From an uncultured Myxococcales bacterium (GTDB lineage Bacteria > Myxococcota_A > UBA9042), in contig CAISBR010000081.1 in NCBI GenBank assembly GCA_903883645.1, forward strand, positions 66,833-130,832: a stretch of DNA of 64,000 bases, given 5' to 3'. The notes under the pieces are model-generated. The model was not told where the DNA came from and did not search any database. It saw nothing but the letters and a program-made list of their open reading frames with translations. Positions within the stretch are counted from its first letter, which is position 1. Every line of letters starts with the position of its first letter. Shown here piece after piece: positions 44,193 through 52,467 of the stretch. The position numbers and the translations under genes are program-made.

Positions 44193-44963
44193 ATGGAAGA
44201 AGCGCGCGCCCTCGACCTGATCCATCAGCCGCTGGCCTGGCCGTTGGCCAAGCGACTCGCCAAGCACATCCCAAAAAATAGCAAACGTTTTGCCATGTTT
44301 GATTACCTGTATCGCAAGGATCACTTTGCGGTGATGGTGGCTCACACCTTTGAGCCGGATCGTTTGAGCGCCTGGGTCACCGAGCGCAACAAGTTCGAGC
44401 AGACATATGCGCGGCCGATCCGCGAGGCGCGCGACTCCGAGCTGAACGACAAGACAGCCGAGTCCATCGCCCATAACACCATGCCGCAGTTCAGCCTGCG
44501 CAACATCGGCCGCTACGAGATGGCGGTCGACTTGGCAGACCCCCTGCCGTGGCAGCGGCTGGCTGGTATTGGCGGCGAGATCAACAACGACGATCTGGCC
44601 GAAGCCCGCCGCGCTGAGGTGCCGCCGGTCGAGCCGGTGCAGATTTGGTCGGTCGATTACGTCAAGCGGATGCGCGCCCAGCTGCGGCGGCTCGTGCTCG
44701 AAGACCCGTGGGACCTGAAGTACGGCCCCGAGGCGACCAGTGTGCACAACGGGCTGGGGCGCAACTTCATCGTCGAGGGCACGCACCCCGATGACCAGCC
44801 GGGGGCCGATTTTGCGCCGAAGCTGATTGCCCGTCCTAAAGAATGGCAGGCGACGCCCAAGGGCGAAGCCGCGCAAGAGCGGCCGTTCGACATTGCGGTA
44901 GACGCGCACCGGCTCGACGAGGGTAAATCGGGTGGGGACATGCGCCGACGCTTCGAGCTTTGA
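44193..44963 (+). CDS. Unknown protein of the Ycf46/DUF1257/DUF2997 operon
   Basis: 256 residues, 12 bases downstream of the DUF2997 gene, hence the fourth gene of that unit. I do not recognise a family. It is hydrophilic, without signal or membrane helix, and has segments such as FAMFDYLYRKDHFAVMVAHTF, NTMPQFSLRNIGRYEMAVDL and RRLVLEDPWDLKYGPEATSVH, given in part, that look like ordinary folded protein with a disordered C-terminus. It could be a client or adaptor of the AAA+ ATPase; this is an inference from position only. Confidence 0.6.
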   Translation: MEEARALDLIHQPLAWPLAKRLAKHIPKNSKRFAMFDYLYRKDHFAVMVAHTFEPDRLSAWVTERNKFEQTYARPIREARDSELNDKTAESIAHNTMPQFSLRNIGRYEMAVDLADPLPWQRLAGIGGEINNDDLAEARRAEVPPVEPVQIWSVDYVKRMRAQLRRLVLEDPWDLKYGPEATSVHNGLGRNFIVEGTHPDDQPGADFAPKLIARPKEWQATPKGEAAQERPFDIAVDAHRLDEGKSGGDMRRRFEL

Positions 44964-44988
44964 AAAAATCCGAGTTTGAGCGTAGATT
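44960..44988 (+). promoter_or_regulatory. Sigma-70-type promoter of the acyl-CoA synthetase gene
   Basis: TTGAAA (44960-44965), 17-base spacer, TAGATT (44983-44988). It overlaps the stop codon of the preceding gene and lies 72 bases before the ATG at 45061, which has GAGGT upstream. Confidence 0.5.
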
Positions 44989-45060
44989 GGCCGCCAGGTT
45001 GCCCCCTATTGACTTGCCCACCGTTTCGCCGGCGCCGCCGCCAGCCCCGAGGTAACGATC

Positions 45061-46884
45061 ATGGCCGAATTCCGCACGCTTCCCGAGACGTTTCTGCACC
45101 GCGCCAAGAACCACCCCGACGACCTCGCGTTTCTGCATCCGGTGGGCGACGCGTGGCAGAAGGTGACCTGGGGCCAGACTGGCGAGCGGGTGCGGGCGAT
45201 CGCGTGCGGGCTGCGGGCGCTGGGCGTGCAGTCGCAAGAACGCGTGGCCATCCTGGCGAACACGCGGCTGGATTGGGTCTTGGCCGACCTGGGCATCCTG
45301 TGTGCCGGGGCGGCAACGTCGACCATTTATCCCGCCAGTACGCCCGACGAGTGCGCCTATATTCTGAAGGATTCTGAGACGGTGCTGTGTATCGCCGAGG
45401 ATGACAAGCAGGTGCAGAAGCTGCTGCAGGTGCGCGACCAGCTGCCGGCGCTGCACCATGTGGTCACGCTCGATGGCAAGGGCGGGCACGACGGCTGGGT
45501 GCTGTCGCTAGCCGAGCTTGAGCAAAAGGGCAACGCTTGGCACCAGGCCAACCCAACCGGCTACGAAGAGGGTGTCGAGGCGGTCCAGGCCGAAGACTTG
45601 GCGACGCTGATCTACACCTCGGGCACTACGGGCCAGCCCAAGGGCGTAGAATTAACCCATGATTGCTGGGTGTTCGAGGGTAAGGCGATCGACGATATGA
45701 ACTTGCTGCGCGCCGACGACCTGCAGTACTTCTGGCTGCCGCTCGCGCACTCGTTCGGCAAGGTGCTCGAGGCCGCGCAAATTCGCATCGGCTTTGCCAC
45801 CGCCATCGACGGCCGGATCGACAAGCTGGTGGGCAACTTGGCCGTGGTCAAGCCGACCTTTATTGCCGCCGTGCCGCGCATTTTCGAGAAGGTGTACAAC
45901 AAGGTCATCAGTGGCGCCAAGGCGGGCGGTGGGCTCAAGTACAGTATTTTCCAGTGGGCGTTTGGCGTAGGCCGGCAAGTGTCGGCGCTCGATCAGCGCG
46001 GCGAGTCGGCTACTGGGCTGCTGGCGCTCAAGGCCAAGATTGCCGACAAGCTGGTGTTCAGCAAGCTCAAGACCCTGTTTGGCGGTCGGCTGCGCTACTT
46101 CGTGTCGGGGTCAGCGCCGCTGTCGCGCGACATTGCGGAGTTCTTCCACGCGGCAGGCATCCTGATTCTAGAGGGTTACGGTCTGACCGAGTCGTCGGCC
46201 GCCACCTTTGTCAACCGCGGCGGCAAGTACAAGTTTGGCACAGTGGGCATTGCGGTGCCGGGCGCGGGCGTCAAGATCGAGCCAGAAACGGGCGAGATTC
46301 TGCTGTCGGGTCGCGGCATTATGCGCGGGTACCACCACTTGCCCGAAGCGACGGCCGAGTCGATCGTGGTCGATGCCGAGGGCACGCGCTGGCTCAAGAC
46401 CGGCGACAAGGGCGAGATCGATAGCGACGGCTTCTTGAAGATTACCGATCGCATTAAGGAATTGATCAAGACCTCGGGCGGCAAGTACGTAGCGCCGGCA
46501 TTTATCGAGTCGAAGTTGAAGGTGGCGCTGCCGCTGTCGGCGTCGCTGCTGGTGCATGGCAACAACCGCAATTTCTGCTCCGCGCTCATTGGCTTCCCCG
46601 AAGACGATCTGAAGACCTGGGCCCAGCAAAATGCCCAGAGCGGCTCGTATGCAGAGCTTCTGAACTCGCCAGCGCTCAAGGCCGTGGTGCAAGGCGCGCT
46701 CGATAAGGTCAACGGCGAGCTGCCGAGCTACTCGACTGTCAAGCGTTTCGCCATCTTGCCCGTGGATATGAGCGTCGAAGGCGGCGAACTTACCCAGAGT
46801 TTGAAGGTCAAGCGCAAGGTCGTCGAGGGCAAGTACAAAGACCTGCTCGACGGGTTCTACAGCAACTCGATGGAGTCGATGTAG
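45061..46884 (+). CDS. Long-chain acyl-CoA synthetase (AMP-forming)
   Basis: Activates fatty acids to acyl-CoA via an acyl-AMP intermediate. The 607-residue protein has the AMP-binding motif LIYTSGTTGQPKGVELTH (about 183-200), GYGLTESSAA, and TGDKGEIDSDGFLKITDR plus IKTSGGKYVAP near the C-terminus. The size and the FVSGSAPLS segment fit the FadD15-like group of long-chain enzymes. It is alone in its unit, with its own promoter. Substrate chain length is not shown by the sequence. Confidence 0.93.
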   Translation: MAEFRTLPETFLHRAKNHPDDLAFLHPVGDAWQKVTWGQTGERVRAIACGLRALGVQSQERVAILANTRLDWVLADLGILCAGAATSTIYPASTPDECAYILKDSETVLCIAEDDKQVQKLLQVRDQLPALHHVVTLDGKGGHDGWVLSLAELEQKGNAWHQANPTGYEEGVEAVQAEDLATLIYTSGTTGQPKGVELTHDCWVFEGKAIDDMNLLRADDLQYFWLPLAHSFGKVLEAAQIRIGFATAIDGRIDKLVGNLAVVKPTFIAAVPRIFEKVYNKVISGAKAGGGLKYSIFQWAFGVGRQVSALDQRGESATGLLALKAKIADKLVFSKLKTLFGGRLRYFVSGSAPLSRDIAEFFHAAGILILEGYGLTESSAATFVNRGGKYKFGTVGIAVPGAGVKIEPETGEILLSGRGIMRGYHHLPEATAESIVVDAEGTRWLKTGDKGEIDSDGFLKITDRIKELIKTSGGKYVAPAFIESKLKVALPLSASLLVHGNNRNFCSALIGFPEDDLKTWAQQNAQSGSYAELLNSPALKAVVQGALDKVNGELPSYSTVKRFAILPVDMSVEGGELTQSLKVKRKVVEGKYKDLLDGFYSNSMESM

Positions 46885-46989
46885 CCGAGGCTTGGCGAAC
46901 CTTTGCGCGTTTGTGTAAAGCCGACCTTGCGCGAGACCGCGCCGCCAGCAATGCTAAGAACAAGGGTGCTGCGTCGCCCGACGTGAGCC

Positions 46990-47919
46990 ATGCAGTTTGA
47001 TTGCCCAGCGTGCGAAGGAGAGTTCGAGCTTTCGAGGCGCGCCTTCGGCACCCGCACGGACACGCGAACCCGCTGTGCTGGCTGCAAGACTTGGCTGATC
47101 GTCACCCGCAGTGCCGACGAGTCGCTCACCGCAGTTATCGATCCGGAGCACGAAATCGACGCTGCGGCGGTCGAGGCGGCGCGAGGCACCCACCAACCGG
47201 CGAGCAAGGCGCTGGCGCCCAAGCCTGTGACCCCCATCGCGCAGATTGCGCCCAGTCGCCGGCCGAGTGCACCGTCCGCGATGCCGATGCCGCGGGCGCC
47301 ACTGCTGCAAGCCCCGCACAAAACCCTCGAAGAGGAGCTGCCCCCCGGCGTGGCCGACGAAGCCCACGATTTCTTTGCCACCCCGCGTCTGCGGCCCGTG
47401 AGCGCTAGCTTTGAGCGGCTGACCTCGGGCAAGTCCTTGTTTACGCTGCCCGATCCGATCGAGAACACCAAGAAGCGCGTGCAGATGCAACAGGTGCTGC
47501 AAGACTTCAGCGTGATGTTTCGCCTCGAGTCGAAGAAGTCGAACCGAAACCAGATTGTGGGGATGACGCTGCTGGGGCTGCTGGTGGTGGCGGGGCTGGC
47601 CTGGGGCGTGCGCGCCAAGCTGGCCTACGACCGGCGCGTCGATGATGCCCGCGATGCCAAGATCGCCCTGCCCGCTTGGGTGCTGCAATCGGCGCAAAGC
47701 GAAGAAGTGGTGGTGTTGGGTCTGCCGGGCGAGGCCACGGGCACGACCAGCCACCGGGGCACCACGCTGTCGCGGCAGCTGTTTATGAAGGCGCGCTCGC
47801 AGCGGCCCGTGGTCGCGCCAACACCACCCAAGGTCGAGCCTGCCGAAGCAGACGACGCCGCAGCGACCAAGCCCGAGCCGAGCAAGGGCCGCCGCGGCAA
47901 GGCCAAGGCTAAGAAGTAA
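46990..47919 (+). CDS. Zinc-ribbon (MJ0042-like) single-pass membrane protein
   Basis: 309 residues. The N-terminus has MQFDCPACEGEF and CAGCKTW, a CxxC-x22-CxxC zinc ribbon of the MJ0042/zinc-ribbon 5 kind that opens many Myxococcota regulatory proteins. A Pro/Ala-rich linker (60-125) follows, then a helix around 190-210 (IVGMTLLGLLVVAGLAWGV) that spans the membrane, and a basic Lys/Ala-rich C-terminal tail. The function is unknown. It converges with the coiled-coil gene, with 9 bases between the stops. Confidence 0.6.
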   Translation: MQFDCPACEGEFELSRRAFGTRTDTRTRCAGCKTWLIVTRSADESLTAVIDPEHEIDAAAVEAARGTHQPASKALAPKPVTPIAQIAPSRRPSAPSAMPMPRAPLLQAPHKTLEEELPPGVADEAHDFFATPRLRPVSASFERLTSGKSLFTLPDPIENTKKRVQMQQVLQDFSVMFRLESKKSNRNQIVGMTLLGLLVVAGLAWGVRAKLAYDRRVDDARDAKIALPAWVLQSAQSEEVVVLGLPGEATGTTSHRGTTLSRQLFMKARSQRPVVAPTPPKVEPAEADDAAATKPEPSKGRRGKAKAKK

Positions 47920-47928
47920 GCGTAAAGT

Positions 47929-49425
47929 CTAGCTTTCGAGCAGCGAGGCGATAGCCCGCAGGGTCTTAACCGAGTCGGCCGAGATGCGGCGCCGAGCGTC
48001 GAGTTGGGCCTCGGTCGAGCTGACATGGGCCTGTAGTGCTGCCAATTCGTTGCGAAGATTTGCCATTTCGTCGGCTTGGCCGGCTTGCACCTGCTCGGCG
48101 CGCATACGTGCCTCTACCGCCGCAGCGCGAGCTTCTTCGGAGCCCGCCAAGCGCGTCTGGCAGTCGCGAAGCTGCGCGGTCAGCTGCTCCACTTCTGCGC
48201 CGCTCGTGGCCTGGTGCGCGACGGTGGCTGCCAGCGCCTGCGCGTCGGCGAGCTCGTTGCGAAGTTGGCCGTTCTCGGACTCAAGGCGACTGATATCCGT
48301 AGCCGCCGTCTGCAGCCGCTCCATAAAGCCGGCCAGCTCCGAGAACATCTGGTGGGCACCGCTCGGCGCCCGCGGCGCAGGTCGCGTCGAGGGCTGTGCC
48401 ACCTCGGCCTCGGCGACCACCGGCACGGGTTTGACCTCCGCTGCGGGCTGCGCTGCCGGCGCGGGCTCAAAGTGAATCTCAGTCAACGGCGCGAGCGCGG
48501 GTTCGGGCTGCGCCACCACTGCGGTCGGCTCGGCGTCGAGCGGCCCCAGCTCGGGCAACTCGAGCGCTCCAGCGGCGATGGCCCGCACCTCGGCAGCGAT
48601 CGCAGTCACTTCGGCCGTACTCGCCGAGGTGGGCTCGATCGACTGCTCGGGCAAGTCAAGGTCGTCATCGTCGAACTCGATCGCATCAAGGTCTTCGATC
48701 TGTTCAAGCGAGTCCGAAAGCTCTTCAACAAGATCGCCGGCTTCAAGCGACTCAACCTCAGACGACGGCACCAGCTCGGTGAGTTCTTCGACCGCATCGA
48801 GCGCGACCAGCTCCTCGATCGCGGTGTCCTCGTCGGGCTCCAGGTCTTCGATCAACTCGTCGCCCACTTCTTGCAGGACCTCTTCGAGCATGTCGCCGTC
48901 CGTCAATTCTTCGAACGGCTCAAGCACCTCGTCGTCGAGTTCGCCCACCATCTGCACGGGCGGCGCCGGCGGCAGGTCTTCTTCTTCGATCTCGATAGTC
49001 ATCAAGTCGAGCATTTGCGTGGCGTTATCCGCACTGAAGTCGTCGCCAGCGATATTGGTCACTTGGCTCTGAGCCAGCAGCTCGCGCAGACCTGGCCCCA
49101 CTTCACGCTGAATTCGCGATTGGGCGATGTAGCTGTCGGCCACCGACTTGCCGCGCTGGTGGCGCTTGACCTCGTCGCGCTGGTCGTCGCGGTACACCAC
49201 CATCAGTTTGGGCTCGGCCTGGCCTTCGCGGCGCAGAGTCGAAACCATCGCCAAGGCGCGCCGCAGCGTGGGACCAAGCACGATCGCCGCGGTCGGCTTT
49301 TCGGTCATGATCTTGACGCCTTCTTCCATGGTCGCCACCGAGACGAGCGGCAGGTTGGCGGCGTTCTGCAGTTCGCGCTCGAGCACCTTAGTGCCGCCGA
49401 CGAGCAGGATGATGGCCTCGGACAT
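47929..49425 (-). CDS. Receiver-like / acidic / coiled-coil protein
   Basis: 498 residues. Residues 1-115 look like a degenerate receiver-like domain (AIILLVGGTKVLERELQNA, LMVVYRDDQRDEVKRH) with a QREVGPGLRELLAQS end. Residues about 140-280 are very acidic, rich in Glu, Asp and Leu. A Pro/Ala linker follows, then a coiled coil (about 365-480: LAGFMERLQTAATDISRLESE in part). The architecture resembles focal-adhesion or polarity scaffolds of gliding bacteria only loosely; no specific assignment is made. The ATG at 49425 has GGAGG 5 bases upstream. The 146-base gap to the ABC gene is empty. Confidence 0.55.
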   Translation of the reverse strand: MSEAIILLVGGTKVLERELQNAANLPLVSVATMEEGVKIMTEKPTAAIVLGPTLRRALAMVSTLRREGQAEPKLMVVYRDDQRDEVKRHQRGKSVADSYIAQSRIQREVGPGLRELLAQSQVTNIAGDDFSADNATQMLDLMTIEIEEEDLPPAPPVQMVGELDDEVLEPFEELTDGDMLEEVLQEVGDELIEDLEPDEDTAIEELVALDAVEELTELVPSSEVESLEAGDLVEELSDSLEQIEDLDAIEFDDDDLDLPEQSIEPTSASTAEVTAIAAEVRAIAAGALELPELGPLDAEPTAVVAQPEPALAPLTEIHFEPAPAAQPAAEVKPVPVVAEAEVAQPSTRPAPRAPSGAHQMFSELAGFMERLQTAATDISRLESENGQLRNELADAQALAATVAHQATSGAEVEQLTAQLRDCQTRLAGSEEARAAAVEARMRAEQVQAGQADEMANLRNELAALQAHVSSTEAQLDARRRISADSVKTLRAIASLLES

Positions 49426-49571
49426 GGAGCCTCCAGACGGTCGAGAGTTCGGGGGCGGCGCCGTTGCAAACGTGGGCGTCGCGACGCGCATTTTCGCTGC
49501 ATGCGGGGGCTTGGGTCAAGCGAAGATGGCGGCGAAGATGGCGGAGACCTGGGGCCGGCAAGATCCGCGGC

Positions 49572-51440
49572 TTAGGCGACGGCTAAGGGGTCGACGACTG
49601 CGGCTTGTTCCGAACTATCATGCTGTTGCTGCACAGCCCACAGGTGCGCGTAAACGCCACCCAGGGCGACAAGCTCGGCGTGCCGCCCCTGCTCGACAAT
49701 CCGGCCGCGCTGCGGGCCAGACGGATCCCCCAACATCACAATGTGATCGGCGCGGGCGAGGGCCGACAGGCGGTGTGAAACGATTACCGCGGTGGTCCCC
49801 CGCTCTGCGATCTGCGCGCGCAAGACCCCGAGCAGGCGCTCTTCGGTGTCGTGGTCGACCGCGCTCAGCACATCGTCAAGAATCAGCAAGCGGAATCCAC
49901 GGTAAAAGGCCCGCGCGAGCTGCACGCGCTGCCGCTGGCCGCCCGAAAGCGTCAAGCCCTTTTCGCCCACCACCGTCTCATAACCATCTGGCATTCGGTC
50001 AATTTCGCGGGTGAGCTGCGCAGAGTCGGCGGCGTGGGCCACCCGGTCGCGGTCGATCTGGTCACGCCGATCGAAAAAGCCAATATTCTCGAAGATGGAT
50101 CGCGAAAACAGCAGCGCCTCTTGCGGCACTACGGCTAGGTCGCGGCGCAGGTCTGTGTCGGCAATCTGCTGCAAATCAATGTTATCACAAAGGATCGCGC
50201 CTGTCGGCGCCGGCGACAGCCGCGACAGCAAGGCCACTAGGGTCGACTTGCCCGACCCCACTGGCCCCGAAATGCCCAAGATCGTGCCAGGCTGCAGATC
50301 GATGGCCAGGTCGCGCAGAATCGGCTCGCTGCCGCCGGGGTGGGCATAGGTCAGGTCGCGAATCTGCAGGTGCACACCGCGCTCGGCCATCGGCAAGGGC
50401 ACCGTGCCGCCTGGCAAATCCGATTGCAGTTCGAGCACATCCCAGACACGCCGCAGCGATACGCTGCCCCGCTGCAGCACGCCGACCACCCAACCGGCCG
50501 ATGCCAGCGACCCCACCAGCACGGCCAGATACGAGGCGTAGGCCGCGAGATCGCCGACCGACATGCTGCCTTCGGCGACGTGGCGACCGCCAATGTAAAG
50601 AAGCAAGAAGATACAGAGGTTGCCGACCGCGCCGACAACGGGCATCAAAAAGGTGCGCAATGCCGCCTGGCGCACATTGAGGTCGGTAAACGCCTCGCTC
50701 GCCTCGTCAAACCGGCCAATGAACGCCGACTCGACCGCCGCCCCCTGCACCACCGCGATGCCCTTGTAGCTCTCGAGCACGACGTTCGAGACTTTCCCGA
50801 GCAGTTTCTGAGTGTCGCGCATCATCCCCATGGCCCACTTGACGCCCGTGCGCAACACCATCACCGCCAGCACCAGCGGCACGACGCAGTACAGCGTCAG
50901 CCAGGCGTCAGTCTGAACCATCTGCGCCAGGGCCATCGCCGCCGCAAGCACGATGTTGAGCACCATGATCGCCGAAAACCCCACGAGCGCGCGGACATAC
51001 GTGGCATCGTCGCTGGCTCGTGCCATCAGATCGCCAATCGGCCAACGGCGAAAGAACACCGGAGACATGTGCAGCAGCCGCGACAGCATGTCGTTGCGGA
51101 TGCGAAACTCGATAGTGCGACCGGGGTTGAAGAACAACACGCGGCTGAGCGTGCGCACTACAATCACGAGCAGGGCCGCCCCCGCAATCGCCAACGCATA
51201 CAGGTGCACACGGTCGGCACGGCGGGCCCCAGTAAGCTCGTCGAACACGTGCTTTTGCATCCACGGGATGCCAACCGTCAAGACGTTGGTGGCCAACAAG
51301 AACACCATGCCCAAAGCGTACTGCCCGCGGTAACGCCAGGCGTAGCTCCGCAAGAATGCTGAGATCATCGAGCGGTCGGTGGCGACGGCTGCGGGGCTGG
51401 CGGGGGGCGGGCTAGACAAAGCGGTTCCTGCGGAGGACAT
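49572..51440 (-). CDS. MdlA-like ABC half-transporter with a degenerate Walker B
   Basis: 622 residues. The N-terminal half has six membrane helices; the C-terminal half is the ATPase domain with Walker A GPVGSGKST, signature LSGGQ, and Walker B LLILDDVLSAVD. The residue after the Walker B Asp is Asp rather than the catalytic Glu, as in MdlA/BmrC-type halves that need a partner with an intact site. No partner gene is in the window. The start at 51440 is a choice between ATGs at 51455, 51440 and 51368. It is divergent from the KamB-like gene and the two starts lie about 14 bases apart, leaving little space for promoters. Confidence 0.85.
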   Translation of the reverse strand: MSSAGTALSSPPPASPAAVATDRSMISAFLRSYAWRYRGQYALGMVFLLATNVLTVGIPWMQKHVFDELTGARRADRVHLYALAIAGAALLVIVVRTLSRVLFFNPGRTIEFRIRNDMLSRLLHMSPVFFRRWPIGDLMARASDDATYVRALVGFSAIMVLNIVLAAAMALAQMVQTDAWLTLYCVVPLVLAVMVLRTGVKWAMGMMRDTQKLLGKVSNVVLESYKGIAVVQGAAVESAFIGRFDEASEAFTDLNVRQAALRTFLMPVVGAVGNLCIFLLLYIGGRHVAEGSMSVGDLAAYASYLAVLVGSLASAGWVVGVLQRGSVSLRRVWDVLELQSDLPGGTVPLPMAERGVHLQIRDLTYAHPGGSEPILRDLAIDLQPGTILGISGPVGSGKSTLVALLSRLSPAPTGAILCDNIDLQQIADTDLRRDLAVVPQEALLFSRSIFENIGFFDRRDQIDRDRVAHAADSAQLTREIDRMPDGYETVVGEKGLTLSGGQRQRVQLARAFYRGFRLLILDDVLSAVDHDTEERLLGVLRAQIAERGTTAVIVSHRLSALARADHIVMLGDPSGPQRGRIVEQGRHAELVALGGVYAHLWAVQQQHDSSEQAAVVDPLAVA

Positions 51441-51453
51441 TGGCGGACGGAGC

Positions 51454-52467
51454 ATGGTAGCGGTTGCGGATCGGCGCAGCAAACTTGCAGGTTTTATGAA
51501 CGATTTCAGCATGATGAGTGAGCAACGCCCGCGCCCCTTGCCCGCTGCGGCGCACACCTTGGGTCAGGCGGTGTGGCAGCCGGGCGTGCACGTGGTGGCG
51601 CTCGTTGGCGCCAGCAAGAATTCGGGCAAGACGACCACGCTCAATGCCCTTTTGGCTGACCTGTCGGCGCGCGGCGAGCGGGCGGCGGTGGTGTCGATTG
51701 GCCTAGACGGCGAGGACCGCGATGCGTGGCTCGATACGCCCAAACCTTGGATCTTTCTCGAAAAAGATACCCTCGTAGCCACCGCGGCCAGTCTGCTGAC
51801 TCCGCGCAGTTTCGACGTAGTGGCCGAGCTGGGAATCGCCACTTCGCTGGGTCCGACGGTGGTGGCACGAGCACGGGGGCCGCAGCCGGTGCAGCTGGCG
51901 GGGATTGCCCATCGCGGGCAGTTAATCAAGGCAATCGGCGCGTTGCAACGTCTCGGCGCCGCCAAGGTGGTGGTCGATGGCGCCTACCATCGCCAAGCGG
52001 CGGCCCATCCGCAGGTGGCGCAGCGGGTGGTGGTGAGCGTCGGCGCGATTTTGGGCGAGGATCCGCAGGCAGTGGCGCAAGCTGCGGCTCCGACGGTGTG
52101 GGCGATGAGCCGGCCGACTTGGCAGGGCGACGCCGACGGTATGCAATGGCTGCCCGGCGCGCTAACTGACGCGATGATTGTAAGTATTCCTAAAGGGTTG
52201 CAAGGCATCGCGGTCGAAGATCCCAGCCGCATTTTGCTGACAAGCGGTGGGCGGCAAGCGCTGCGGCGACAGGGTATTGAAGTCTATGTTCGGCAACCTG
52301 TTCCGCTGGCCGCCGTGACTCTGAACCCGCATCGACCGGGTGGGCACGACGCGGAGACGGCCGAGCTCGCGCTTGCGCTACAGTGCGAGCTGGGGCCAGC
52401 CTTGGCCGGTGTGCCGCTGCTCGATGTGGTTTCTGGCTGGCACGGAGGTAGTGGTGATGGCAATTGA
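51454..52467 (+). CDS. KamB-like P-loop protein (lysine 5,6-aminomutase reactivase subunit type)
   Basis: 337 residues. VALVGASKNSGKTTTLNALL holds the P-loop, followed by VVSIGLDGEDRDAWLDTPKPWIFLEKDTLVATA in part, and VVVDGAYHRQAAAHPQ. These resemble KamB, the nucleotide-binding partner of the lysine 5,6-aminomutase reactivase, which exchanges damaged cobalamin. No aminomutase genes are present here. It overlaps the selA start by 11 bases, so it is coupled to a selenocysteine gene. The start at 51454 is likely but not firm. The role may differ from KamB. Confidence 0.5.
   Translation: MVAVADRRSKLAGFMNDFSMMSEQRPRPLPAAAHTLGQAVWQPGVHVVALVGASKNSGKTTTLNALLADLSARGERAAVVSIGLDGEDRDAWLDTPKPWIFLEKDTLVATAASLLTPRSFDVVAELGIATSLGPTVVARARGPQPVQLAGIAHRGQLIKAIGALQRLGAAKVVVDGAYHRQAAAHPQVAQRVVVSVGAILGEDPQAVAQAAAPTVWAMSRPTWQGDADGMQWLPGALTDAMIVSIPKGLQGIAVEDPSRILLTSGGRQALRRQGIEVYVRQPVPLAAVTLNPHRPGGHDAETAELALALQCELGPALAGVPLLDVVSGWHGGSGDGN

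Noticed and set aside
48076-49575. Plus-strand open frame opposite the coiled-coil gene
   Set aside because: Arg/Leu-rich composition without domain; the minus-strand gene has a GGAGG start and coherent domain layout.
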